Below, one piece after another: positions 34,601 through 45,600 of a DNA stretch of 64,000 nucleotides. Source of the DNA: Pleodorina starrii (taxonomy: Eukaryota > Chlorophyta > Chlorophyceae > Chlamydomonadales > Volvocaceae); contig BRXU01000009.1 of assembly GCA_030267565.1 (NCBI GenBank), forward strand, positions 2,502,001-2,566,000. Direction: 5' to 3'. Each line of letters opens with the position of its first letter. Within the stretch, counting starts at the first letter, position 1. Both the position numbers and the translations under genes were made by a program. The notes beneath the pieces are model-generated. The model was not told where the DNA came from. It saw nothing but the letters and a program-made list of their open reading frames with translations, and searched no databases.

Positions 34601-37600
34601 GCCGCCGCGCCGCCGCCGCCCTTGGACGTCTCCTCGCCGGCGTCCTCCAACAGCGGCAGCAGCAGGCCGTAACACACCAGACGCGCGCCGTCAGCCACAG
34701 CGGCCGCCGCCCCATCCTGCTGTTGCTGCTGCTTCTCCTGCGCTGAGCCTGGCGCCGCGGAGGCTGAAGTCGACCCCGACGCCGCCGGCGGCGGGAATTC
34801 GCCGATCTCCGACGGGTCGTCGCCAAACACGTCATCGTCCGCTTCCTCCTCTCCCTCTCCCTCCTCCTGTCCCGCTGGTGGCAGGCCTCCCGCCGCCGAC
34901 TGGCCAGCTCCAGCCGCCTCCGCAGCGTCCCCGACGGACCCTCCTTCCGATAACCTCATCGTGGATGGAGTGGACGGTCCATCGTCGTCCTGCCCCGCCC
35001 TGCAGTCCTGGCCGCCAGCGGCGGCGCCGCCAGGCAACCCGCAGCTGCCGCCGGGTGCCGCCTCCGCGGCGCTGCTTCGCGCCCGCGCAGCGCGCTGCCG
35101 CGGCGCGGGGACGAGACCCGGCACGACCCCGGTGATAAGCAGGACCGCCAGCAGCCGCTGCCACGGGGTCCAGCTCCCGATCGCCGCCGCCGTACCGCAT
35201 GTGTACGGCCCGTGCTCTGCCGTACCGTTGGGCAGCGCGTTGCCGTCCGCGTGGACGTCGCAGCTCACGTGCGGTGGCGGGCGGGTCGACCTCACCGCGA
35301 ACGACCTACGGGTCCCGGGCACCTGCCCGCGCCCCGCCGACGTCCTACCGCCGCCACCGCCCCCCGCCGCCGGGACCACGCCACTGCCCCGGTGGCCCTG
35401 CTGTGCCGCAGCCTCCGCGGCCGCCACGTACGGCGCGCTGTGCCGCCGTATACTGTCCACCAGTACGGACAGCACGCCCGCCGCTCGCAGCGTGTCTTTT
35501 CCCGCGTCGTACCCCGCCACGTGCGCGTGCAAGGCCCTGTGTATGCATGGCAGCGTAACGGTGCGTCATGGCCACACACCGAGCAATAATCGCAAGCTGG
35601 CAACGTGCCGGGAGGCGCTGCAAGCCCCACGGGCCGATCTACGGGCCTCCCCCCAATGGCGTTTCTACGCCTGTTCCCGCCTGCCGGTTCCCACCAACAC
35701 CGTGTATCTTATGAAACGCCACGGGGGAGCCCCAACAATCCCATACCGGGTCCGCAGCCCTCAATCCCCAGCCGAAACGGCTGGTTGCCGCAGCCAGTCC
35801 CATGACTGCCCTTCACTCTCCACCCCCCAGCCAACCGGGCCCCCACGCCCGTCCACGAGCACGCGCCCCCAGCCCTCAAAGCCCGCCTGCCGCACCTGGT
35901 GGCAAGCGCCGCCAGGTGGCCGTGCTGCGCGTGCCACGGCATGCCGTACAGGTACAGCAGAGGCACCAGGCGCTCCGAAACCAGTGGCTGGAAGGAGCAG
36001 TCGGGGCCGGGCGGCACGCCGCTGCCCAGCGACAGCGCGCCCTCGTCCGTCAAATACACGAGCGTCCAGAGCAGCTCCTGCGGAAACGGGAGGTCCGTGG
36101 AGGCGCGAGAGCAATAGCAGCAGCAGTTGCGGCCGGATCGCGGCCGGCAAGCATATCAGCGTCAACGCCACCAGGATCGACGGGCCGCAGGGTGCCAAGG
36201 CTATTGCTGGGCTCATTCGTCAACGTCGCCTCCGTTCCAACGCTGCGCTTCCAAACGCGCAACAGCCGCAGCCGCAGCAGCCGCAGCCGCAGCCCACCTG
36301 TATGGCCACCAGGTCGCACAGCACGTCCAGCCGGCGCAGCACGCGCAGCAGCACGGGCAGCGCGCCTGCCGCCAGCAGCTTATCCCGGTGCACTGCGTCC
36401 CAAGGCGGAAGAAATTGGTATGAGAGGGAGGCCAAGAGAGGAGGGTTACACGCGCCGCCAACTGAGCAGGCAATGCAAGCAGGTTCACAGCATCATACGA
36501 TGCGACACTCAAAGGCGTGGCGTGGCGTGGCGCGAGCGGAGAGGGGTCCAGCAGCCACGGGGTCAGCGTCGCCAGCGAACACACGCCACGCCGACACGCG
36601 CCGACCGACTCACGCATCCGCCCGCCCAGCCGCCCAGCCCAGCCCCGCACACGCACCGGTTCGCTGCGCCACGACGCAGTGCAGCACGGTCGCCACCGCC
36701 TGCCGCGCGGGGCCGCAGGTCAGGCCGCTCTCCAGCATAGCCAGCAGCATCCGCAGCGCCTGCAGGGCGGCGAGTTGACGGCGGCCCGGTGAGGGCGGCG
36801 CGGTGCGGGCGCAGCATTCAAATCGTAGCGAGGCAGGAACAACACGCCGCGAGACCCTTCGGCAGCGCCAAACGCGCTTCCCTCCTGCGGCCTTGACTCT
36901 GGCCCTCTCCCTCCTCAACTCCTTAACGCCCCGCAAAACCTCATTAGTCCATTGTGGTGGGGCACATGTTACTGGCGGTGCAGCCAGTGCACATCACATG
37001 TAATCTCCATGTCACTGTCACGGAGTTCAACGGCTTCGCCCACCGTCCGCAGCCCGCCACTAGGCTATGGACCACGGACACGGACACGAACACGGACGTG
37101 CGTCGGAAACCCTAAAACCTCAAAGGTACCTGCGGCTGAGCTGCCTCCGTGCCGCCCTCGCAGCGGACCAGCGCCGCCAGCAGCCCCGCGCCGGCAGTGG
37201 ACAGGGCCTTCCAGGCCGGGTGGTGCCGCGGCGCCTGGCACAAGATGTCTGTGGTGTGGGCGAGGAGGGGTGCTGGTGACTGCTGGCATGGGGCTCCATG
37301 GGGACACAGGTGTGCGGCAGCGGCGAGCTGAGTGCGGGGTGGCCCGAAACCGCCTCGGGCTTCGTATTGCCCAAAGGGGGGCCGCTGACCGAGGAGTCCC
37401 CGTGCCGGTGCGCATGAGTTTATGCCGGCAAGGTTTCGCGTTGGAAAGGCCGCGTGGCGGCGTGGAGATTTGCGCTATCGGTCGGGATATGTTTGTCGCG
37501 GGAGCTTGGCAAAGGCGTGCCGTTGAGGCGAGGGCGCGCCTGGCGGTTGCAACACAAAGAGTGAGAAGGTCGCGCGCGATAGACCTGTTGTGTCCGGTTG

Positions 37601-37946
37601 CCCTGCTGTGTGGAATCCAACCAGTCACGACATGAACCGTGTACGACAAAACCCGGCCCAAGGTGTCAGGGCCCGGCGACAACTCTTTGCACTGGGTCCC
37701 GCGCGCACTACCCGACGCACCAAGCACCACGCCCGTGGCTCCCGCATTTGCCATCTCGTGCGCCAGCAAAGGTTTGAAGTCGAGCGTCAAGCATGCTAGC
37801 TGCAGCAGGCGCGCTAGCGTGCTCCAGGCGCCGCGGGCGAGCTGAAGGATAAGGACGCGGACTACGTCCGGTGTCTCCTGGGCAGCGTGGTTTCGAAAGG
37901 GGCGAACGCTTGCCATTGGGCAGGTGACCTGCCACTCGCGAGCCAT
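25642..37946 (-). CDS. very long multi-exon gene for an ARM/HEAT-type repeat protein
   Basis: A chain of minus-strand exons shares one style: helical Leu/Ala-rich repeats typical of ARM/HEAT folds. Clear pieces are LARLLQLACLTLDFKPLL (about 37800), AALQALRMLLAMLESGL (36750), LLAAGALPVLLRVLRRL (36350), ERLVPLLYLYGMPWHAQHG (35960), AAGVLSVLVDSIRRH (35470), AAEAAVYLSGGATGAALV (33900), KLAALLLSILDMLLVHAPG (32680) and the large exon 31230 to about 29800 (GVLHPLNDLL, AVRTLTAVVDQHAAAQSVA, ALKLLSAMLRANTFVKNT). The 3' part is Gln/Ser/Pro-rich. The last intron joins 26122 to 25815 in phase (donor GTACGG), and the last exon is 25815-25642. Several internal exon borders are approximate, and the start at 37946 is the first ATG seen. 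Function is unknown; a scaffold role is the usual inference for this fold. Two fused gene models cannot be ruled out. Confidence 0.6.
25825..25863. repeat. (TAGG)n microsatellite in the last intron of the ARM-repeat gene
   Basis: About nine TAGG-type units close to the 3' splice site. On the coding strand it reads CCTA repeats and so supplies a pyrimidine-rich tract before the acceptor. Confidence 0.85.
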
Positions 37947-38490
37947 GTACAGGTTGACAAGGCAAGATTAGAAATCAAGCAGAACCCCTGCCTCCAATGC
38001 TTGAAACCCATAAACCCCAGGACTTGAGCCACTCTGCCGTGGGCGCGTCGCTAATCGATCTGCGATACGTGCGGAAGATGGACCTACTTGCACAAACGGC
38101 ACATCCAAATCCGGTTTCCCGTTTGGAGGGCGTGGAGGAAGCCAGTCGAGTCGTTGGCCCATTCCGCAAAGGTTCGTGTGACCAGCCACTGCGACCAGCT
38201 ACGACTGCGAAGTCCGATATGGAGTCATACTACTTTCATCTGGGAAAGAGTGTCCTGTTAAAGCTGAACACGTGCATATTACGTGTTCAGAGGAACGATT
38301 TGACAGGCGACGAGTTTGAACGCCGTACAACTTAAGAATGCCTTAACCGATAACAATGCGATTGGCTCCCCCCTCTACATCTTTACTGGTAAACTGAAAC
38401 CTTTATAATGTAAATTGTGAGAGCTGAGTCAACATCCATAACATTTGAAAGAAGTTGCAACGTTGCCCACAGCTGTGGAGGGTCCGAAGA
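37947..38490. other. divergent intergenic region (ARM-repeat gene / SR gene)
   Basis: About 545 bp between the presumed start of the minus-strand ARM-repeat gene and the ATG of the plus-strand SR gene. It should hold both promoters. GC falls towards the SR gene (AT-rich from about 38330 to 38460). No defined motif was identified. Confidence 0.4.
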
Positions 38491-39947
38491 ATGCCGAAGA
38501 CCTCGCGTTACGCGCTCATCGTGGACAACATTAGCGGCACAACGCCTGTTCGTGACATTGAGTAAGATTACCGTCATCAAGGCGTTTTCATCTTTTGGTG
38601 CCAACTTCAGCTGACGGCTCCCGGGCGCCCTGCTGCAGGCGGGAGTTTGCTTACTATGGCCGTATTCGTGACTGCATTAAGGACGGCAGGCATAGGCTTG
38701 CGCTGATTGAGTTTGAGAAGTAAGTGTCGAGAAGGTTCGCCCCGCCGCCGATGAACTGACGTTTTCTGACTGTATCCAAGGCCGTCTTCTAGGCCGTCTT
38801 CTAGGCAACTTCTTGCGTGTCGCAGGCACCGTGTGTGTAGTCTTGGCGTGCCATGTTTCGCCTGCCAAACGTTGTCCCCGCTCTTGTTCCGCTCTGCGCA
38901 ACCTGCCGCTGTGCAGCTGTGAAGCTCACGCTGTTCCACCATGACCAAGCTCAGAGCTGCTCGAGCTTCTCTGAGCGGATAGGTCGGGCAGATTTGTAAT
39001 GGGGCTTCTGGTCTCCGGGGTGGACGGCCGCTGTGGATCGCTTGCTTGAGTGTCCAGGGCTGTTGTAACAGTTTCTTCCGCCGCATCCGCGAGGCGCTTC
39101 GTTTGCGGATTGAAGCCATGTCTTGGGACGGAGTGACGGACAGTCTCCTTCCACCACTGCGTCTCTCGGGACACCGAGCGAACCTTAACCCCACGCGCTG
39201 ACCTACCTGTTTCTCGTTTGACTCCCTTTGACTCACATGAAGGTCGTTGGACGCGCAGGCGGCGTGGCGGAAGATGGGTAAGTTTTTGTGCGGTGCTTCC
39301 CTGCGATGCCCCCTCGGTCTGCCCACGCAGCACTGGGATTGCTTACCACGAGGCCAGCGACGTGTCCAAAGTCGCAGCGGTAGCTGTCTTTACAATGGTC
39401 GCCTTGTTACCGATATGCCTTTGTTGCCCCCTGGCGTGCAGACGGCTTCCGCATGGACGGGAGGACGTGGAAGGTGGACTGGGCGACCCGCGATGATTTC
39501 CGCTTCTTTGGCTGGAAGTGGTTTGAGTACTCCCCGTCGCCCGTAAGGTGCGGATGTGTAAAATGGCGCTTGCTGTCCTTTCTCGCACAGCCTCTGTGTA
39601 CCTCAGTTCTGCTAACGTTGTAGTCAGTCCCTCTTGTCCACGTCGAATGCGTTCAGCACGTGTCGCCATCGTGTGGCACTCCCTTTCTTTTACCCTGCTG
39701 CAGGTCCCGCTCCCGGGGCCGCTCTCGGTCGCTATCTCGCGGTCGCGGCCGATCGCCGTCGCGGGGCCGCGGTCGGTCGCCGTCGCGGTCTCCACGGCGG
39801 TCGCGGTCGCCGAATACGCCGCACGGCAAGGATGACCGCGCGCGGGATGCCTCTAAGTCGACCTCGCCGCCGCCGCGCCGCGAGGAGAACAAGGGCGGGG
39901 ACGATAAGGAGGACCGGTCCAGGTCGCCATCGCCGAACCGTGATTGA
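38491..39947 (+). CDS. small SR-type (serine/arginine-rich) splicing factor, one RRM plus RS domain
   Basis: Five exons fit in phase: 38491-38561, 38639-38719, 39243-39277, 39442-39547 and 39704-39947, giving about 178 residues. The RRM spans residues 7-75: the first strand is RYALIVDNIS (RNP2 position), then DIEREFAYYGRI, RLALIEFEK (RNP1 region), and the final part RTWKVDWATRDDF. A short linker FFGWKWFEYSPSP leads into the RS domain, which starts RSRSRGRSRSLSRGRGRS and ends DRSRSPSPNRD. Such proteins bind exonic enhancers and recruit the spliceosome in the nucleus; the RS domain is normally phosphorylated. The start ATG sits eight residues before the RRM, which is normal for SR proteins. The exon 4 donor must be GTGCGG at 39548, since the GTAAGG three bases before gives the wrong frame. 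Confidence 0.85.
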
Positions 39948-40946
39948 GCGCACCGTCCTGGCAATGCACCGGTGTGGCTGATATACGCAGCTAGGGGTTG
40001 GCTAGGACCAGTGGAAATGGACGTGTTGACGCAGTTATATGCAGCGGCATTGGAGGGTGCGCTCGCTTGGTATGACCGCGCGAGGCTATATTGCTAGGGA
40101 GTTGCACTACGCAAGGTTTACCAGACGTGCACTTGTGGCAGTGGGAATGCTCATGCCGATCTGGCAATCGATGTCAAGTGGGGAAACGAGCGGACCGCGG
40201 GGTTCGGCGGCCTGTCCTGGTTCGGCTCGGAACCGTGCAGCGAGGCAGTTGAGAGGAGGGAGAGTTGCGGCAGCCTGTGCGCCTTTTTTTGCCGCGCGCA
40301 CCTTCGTATAAGGGACTTCCCGCGGTATGCGGTTTACGAGGGGGCTGTAGCTACGTTTTTCCGGGATGCGGATGTTACCATACCGATGACACTTGAGTGG
40401 TGCATAACGACAGCCAAGGAATGACCGAAAGGGACTTAACCTGTGTTTGACATAACGACTGCAGCGTTGCGCATTTGACCTGACCTGACGAGCATACGGT
40501 GAGTGTCCGGAACCTTGAGGCGTGAATGACAGACATTTAGCACGGAGGGGAGGTTTTCGGCGTGTGAGGGGAGGAGCGTTATGGCAGGGGAAGGGGCTGA
40601 AATGAGGTGAGCGAGGGAAGCCTGGCATACGGTTGTGAGTCAGGGCTCCGCAGGAGAGGAGCAAGTGAGGCGACTTACATTTAATGCTTGTTCGTTAGTT
40701 GAATTGTTTGGAGGCGGCTGTTGGGATCCAAGGGGTTTTGGAATACTGGTGGTGAGATGGGGCTGAGTTGTGAATGCACGCAGATTTGACAGCCGGCCGG
40801 CCGGAGAACTGATTGTTGTAACGCATTGAAGCGATCTAAAGGTTTTATGCCCTGTCGCCGGCGTCAGGTCAGCCGATCCCTGTTCAACGAAGTCCTAGAT
40901 CCCTACAAGCGAGATGAATCAGCGCAAACTGGGCGTCTAATGCTGG
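39948..40946. other. intergenic, no gene recognised
   Basis: 3' flank of the SR gene with only short open frames. A CCGGCCGGCCGG word lies near 40793-40804. Nothing else of note. Confidence 0.5.
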
Positions 40947-40968
40947 ATTTACATGACACGTTACGTTA
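40947..40968 (+). repeat. left terminal inverted repeat
   Basis: 22 bp, perfect inverted match to 42111-42132. Confidence 0.85.
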
Positions 40969-41367
40969 TCACTTTACAGGAAACGTGGTCAGTTCGCATG
41001 GAGTAACGGGTCCGTTACACGTTACGTGGCCAAAAAGTCTAACGTGGCCCCAGGGGGGGTGTATTTGACCAAACGTTGACCCCTCGCCCCGTTACAGCCA
41101 GTACAACCTCATGTTAGCATAGTTTTGATTTCCTTCAAGACCAATCGTTCAGTTATGTCATACATTTGGTATCGTCGGCGATCTCCATCGCGTTCCCACT
41201 GCGAAAGGCTCGGTTCTCGCCAATGCAATCCCGTGCTACGCGTATTTGCTCAGAGATTTGCGTGGTCACGTCCATCTATGAATAGCTGCCTAAGTGACCA
41301 AAGCTGCTGGGGCACATATAACGAACCGATACAAGGCTAGGCAGTTAAGTGAATACCTTTTATGATA

Positions 41368-41565
41368 AGTGCGCGGGAACAGCGCTGGAGAATGAGTGCC
41401 GTACTATTTTCCAAAATAGTACGACCTACAAGCGCACCGGTCCCTCACCACGGTCGGCACTCCCGATTGAGTTTCGCTGCCGGCTAGTTATGCATAAAGT
41501 CAACATGGATCTTGACAAGGCGCTGCTGCTTCTCGACAAGACACAGTGGTCGGTCAGGCCGAGCT
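41368..41565 (+). repeat. 198-bp tandem duplication, first copy
   Basis: Nearly identical to 41576-41773 (offset 208 bp, 10-bp spacer). The few differences include GAGTGCC/GCGTGCC and TAGTTATG/TAGCTCGG. It contains a palindrome at 41400-41423. Confidence 0.95.
41400..41423. repeat. perfect palindrome with 11-bp arms
   Basis: CGTACTATTTT and its exact complement are separated by CC. The same palindrome occurs in the second copy at 41608-41631, so it was duplicated with the unit. Confidence 0.9.
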
Positions 41566-41575
41566 GAATGAGCTG

Positions 41576-41773
41576 AGTGCGCGGGAACAGCGCTGGAGAA
41601 TGCGTGCCGTACTATTTTCCAAAATAGTACGACCTACAAGCGCACCGGTCCCTCACCACGGTCGGCACTCCCGATTGAGTTTCGCTGCCGGCTAGCTCGG
41701 CATAAAGTCAACATGGATCTTGACAAGGCGCTGCTGCTTCTCGACAAGACACAGTGGTCGGTCAGGCCGAGCT
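41576..41773 (+). repeat. 198-bp tandem duplication, second copy
   Basis: Second unit of the duplication; palindrome at 41608-41631. Confidence 0.95.
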
Positions 41774-42110
41774 TCCGAGAGCCATGCCGCACAACTTTAG
41801 TACAATCAATATGCAAAAAATGAGCGCGATGAGACCGCCATCGAGGGCTTGGCGTACTCTAAGAACGAGCTCTCGCGCGATGAGGCCGACCTCGGCGCGT
41901 CGGGTTCCATTATGGGCAACGACGCTCGCAGGCTTTGTCCTAAGGGTGTAACATCGTGCTGGAGTGATATAACATGGGCGCTTTGACGTTACCGCCGCAA
42001 AACATAGCTATAGTGTGCACGGACCTCGCGCCAACAGAGACAACGTCCCCAAAACAGCCCATGTAAATTGGGATCCGTTTGGGCCTGCCACTTTACATGT
42101 AAACGTGAGG

Positions 42111-42132
42111 TAACGTAACGTGTCATGTAAAT
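42111..42132 (-). repeat. right terminal inverted repeat
   Basis: 22 bp, perfect inverted match to 40947-40968; TGG follows at 42133. Confidence 0.85.
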
Positions 42133-42600
42133 TGGCTATACAGGTAAGGCATCGCAGAGCCCTGTCAGGGCAATCTTCGTTTGCTGTCGTCCACAAAGAG
42201 GTTTCAGTCTGGGCACGTAAGGATCTTTATAACCCAAGAGCAAAAGCCACTGTTGACGAAGCCCCTCCACGGGCTCAACAGACCTACCAGCGCGCGGTCT
42301 CGGAGCCAACCGGCAAGCAGACCGGCCTGCTCCGGGACCAAGGATACCGCTGACCTTGCAAAGCACAGCGCATCGTTTGTCGCTCAAGCGAAGCAGAGTG
42401 CCTTAATAACGTGTGACGTCAACCGAGACCTTACGATGTGATGCCAGAATGGACATGAAAAGGAGCTGGAACGGCCTCCTGCTAGCAGAACGGCTGTCAT
42501 ACCTCGCGGTGAGGTGCAGATTCACCTGCTATCATGACTGTTACGAATACAAAACATAAAGACATTTGATTATGATTTTCGTAATAGACTAGTTACACAG
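42133..42600. other. 5' flank of the MBOAT gene
   Basis: No separate gene seen. It should contain the promoter and probably a first exon, because the first recognised MBOAT exon starts after an acceptor-like ACACAG at 42595-42600 without an ATG of its own. Confidence 0.4.
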
Positions 42601-45600
42601 TTCCACTCGACACATCTTACTCATTCCGGACCCGCTTCCCGCAGCTCATCGCTGGGCTGCAATGGAACGTCCTGCGAGAGGGCTACAACTTCGCACAGCG
42701 GGTCCAAGCCGTTGTGGCTCTGCCCGGCCAAAGGGACGAGGGCCGGCTCCTGGGACGCAACGACCTGTCGGACCACCAATGGCGCAGCTTCCGTGACGCT
42801 GCACCGCTGCTGGCCGCAGCCATGGCGGGCTTCGTGGCCGCCTCGCAACTGGTGGGGACCAACTTGGCACTGGACTGGCCCGGGGCGAAGGTGTTGTACC
42901 ATCGACATGAGATGTCGGTCACCAAGCGACGGGGCACTAGCGCACTACAGCCCCCGTGTTGTGCGGACGCAGGCAGTGCACTGTAAAGTTTGCCAGGGCA
43001 GAGCCCCAGAGCCAGAGCCCCCGCATAAGCATAGCGTGTTCCGGTGACTACGGTCAACTATTGAAAGTAGCCACTCGGCAGTTTTTGCTAGGGCCGCTTC
43101 AGTGTATTGCACCGCACTGTTACGTCTGCATCCGCGCGGCGCGTCCCGCACCCCTCACGTCGCAAACCTGCAGGCACGCCGCCACCCAACCAGCCGCCAG
43201 GTCGCAATGGTCGGGCTGTCGCTGGCGTTCCTGTGTGAGTACGACAGGGTCTGAGTACGGCATTTAACTCACATCCCCAGGGAACGCCCCCGGGGACGCG
43301 GGGAGTAATAAAGAACATAACGCAGCGGAGGGACGGATGCGAACCCTGGGAAGCTGTTCCTGCGCTGGCGCTGGCGCCGCAGTGCCGTCACAATGCAAAC
43401 GCCGCGCAGTAGAGGGAGGGAACGGCAACCGGGTGCGCCAACGGCATTCCACCAATTTCGTGCCCCGCCGCTTATCCTCTCACACAGCCCCTCCTATCCA
43501 CACCTCCCCTCCCTTCCCAGCGCCTACCCTCTCAACGGTTGGTCCTTCTCACTGCCATCTACACCTCAATCACCATCACCTCAATCATCTACACCTCAAT
43601 CACCAACCTCAATCACCAATCATCAACACTTGGCCCCACTGCCGCGCCGCCACACACACCTCCTCGGGCCCTCGCGGCCCCGCCCTCGCAGTGGTGCTGC
43701 ACGGCGCCTGCGCCTTGTACGTCATATCCCTGGCGGGCGGATCGTACATCCTAAGCCGGCGGCTGGCAGGCAGCCGCTACGGGTACGTGGTGTGTGGCGA
43801 GCGGACGGTGCAATCGTGCCTTTATCCCTGTGACCCGGGCTGCCCGCTGCGCGCTCCTCCTGAGCATCTCCCTCCTGAGCACCTCCACGCCTCCACTCCC
43901 CAGCGCGTCAGTGCGTCAGCCTGTTTACGTAGTAACGGAAAATCTAGTATGGAAAATCTTCAGGATCCCCGATGCCCCAGTGCGTGGGTCAGCAGGTCGT
44001 CCTCTAAAATTCTTTTTGGACGTACCAGGGAGAGCTTGGAGCTCGGGAGTCCGGCCACAAGACTGCGACCGGGACCTTGGGACCTGGGGACATGTGCAGG
44101 ACGCCGCTTTCTTCCCGTCTTCCCGTTTGGCCCCGCGCTCCGAGCCCCGAATGAGGGCTGTATCGACTGAGAGCTGACTTGACTTGACTTGACTTGACTT
44201 GGCTTGACGGGGTTGCGGTGTCGGCCGCAGGCTGTTGGTGGTGTGGGCGTATGCTTGCGGCACGCTGCTGCTGGCGCGGCTGACGGAGGGCTTGGCGTTC
44301 GCGCAGATCAGGTGGGTGAGGATCTGAGGAAGGACGAGCCGCAGATCTGACCGCGACGCAGATCTTGTGGGACGTCGCGGATGTCGAGATGCAGGTCTCC
44401 AAACGCGGTGTGGCCCCCGAGGATGGGGAACCTGCATTGCCGGTGTAGTTAAGTCTGCTCTGGATCACATGCAGCACATCTTTTTCTCTGCGCGTACCAA
44501 ATAAATACGGGCACGGTACGCGAAAGCAGGCTGCTGCAGTCCAAGATGTCGTGCTGCGACCCGTGTGGGCGCGTCGGCGCTTCACATTTCACGATTTTAG
44601 TATCGTGTTTCTGTTCAAGGGTTCAAGAGGATTTATCGCACCGCTTTGCCGTCCCCTCCTGTCCCACCCTCCGGGGCCGCCGCCACAACCGCCGCCACCG
44701 GCCTCGTTCTCACCCCGTGCCACGGCCGGTGTACGACAACGTGTACCCGACAGCCCCTCGCTGGCCTCCCTGGACCGTCACCGCGGCCTCCTGCGCTGGC
44801 ACATCCACTACAACCTTGTCGTACTGAGACTCATCTCCTTCGCGGCTGACATGCACTGGGCGAGGCGAGGCGGCGGCAAGCGCCTGCGGCCCGCCGCCGG
44901 CACGGCCGAAGGCCGCGGCGGCGGCGGTGATGGCGGAAGCGGAAGCGGCGGCGGCGGTGGTGCGGGTGGCGCAGCTGCGGGTGGTTATGGCGGCGGAAGC
45001 GGCGGCGGCCCGAACCTTAGCGGCCTGGAGGCGGAGTTGCGGGTGAGAGGGCTCCTTGGCAGTTCTGATCGAGGGTGAGAGGGTGCGAAAAGGATGGAAA
45101 GGCGGGGGCGTGTTTTGCCGCCTGCGGTCGCGGTCAATGTCCGTTGCCGCCGCCACCTGGGGCCGCCCTTCTCGCCCCAACCGCCAACCCCCAACCGCCA
45201 ACTGCCTACCACAGGCCCTGACCGAGTCGCCCTTGCCGCTGCCGTACTACGGCCTGCTGCCCTTCCTGGAGTACGTGTTTTACCCACCACTCTATATCGC
45301 GGGACCCATCATTACGTTCAACAGCTTTGCGGCGCAGCGGATGATGGTTAAACGGCGGCAGCCGTTGCTGGGGCTACGCCAGGTGCGCGAGTGGGTTTTA
45401 GGGTTTTTTGTGGAACTGTGGCGAGGCGCTTGCCCTGCGAGACAGTGAGCGCAATGACTTATGCCGGCGTGCCAAAGCCTTTGCCACAAACCCTGAACAA
45501 GGTTCCTTCGGACGTTTTTTGGTTTAGGTTCTTTGGGAAGCTTGAGGGCGGGCTTCTGACAGTAAGGGCCTGTTGCTTGAGGCAGGCAGGAGGGCCGTGA

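Larger units (their letters stand above)
40947..42132. mobile_element. candidate non-autonomous TIR element (MITE-like)
   Basis: A 22-bp sequence starting ATTTACATGACACGTTACG at 40947-40968 recurs as an exact reverse complement at 42111-42132. The inner sequence continues as an imperfect inverted repeat for about 20 bp more. The trinucleotide TGG borders both ends (40944-40946 and 42133-42135), a possible 3-bp target-site duplication. No transposase frame is present. Further copies of the ATGTAAA word occur subterminally near 42061 and 42096. The superfamily cannot be decided from this. Confidence 0.6.

Noticed and set aside
25642..37946. Calling the ARM-repeat gene a BEACH-domain protein
   Set aside because: Helical repeats resemble the N-terminal parts of such proteins, but no BEACH, PH or WD40 segment was found before the 3' end.
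41400..41423. Palindrome as a transcription terminator
   Set aside because: It is copied within a tandem duplication inside a TIR element and has no adjacent gene to terminate.
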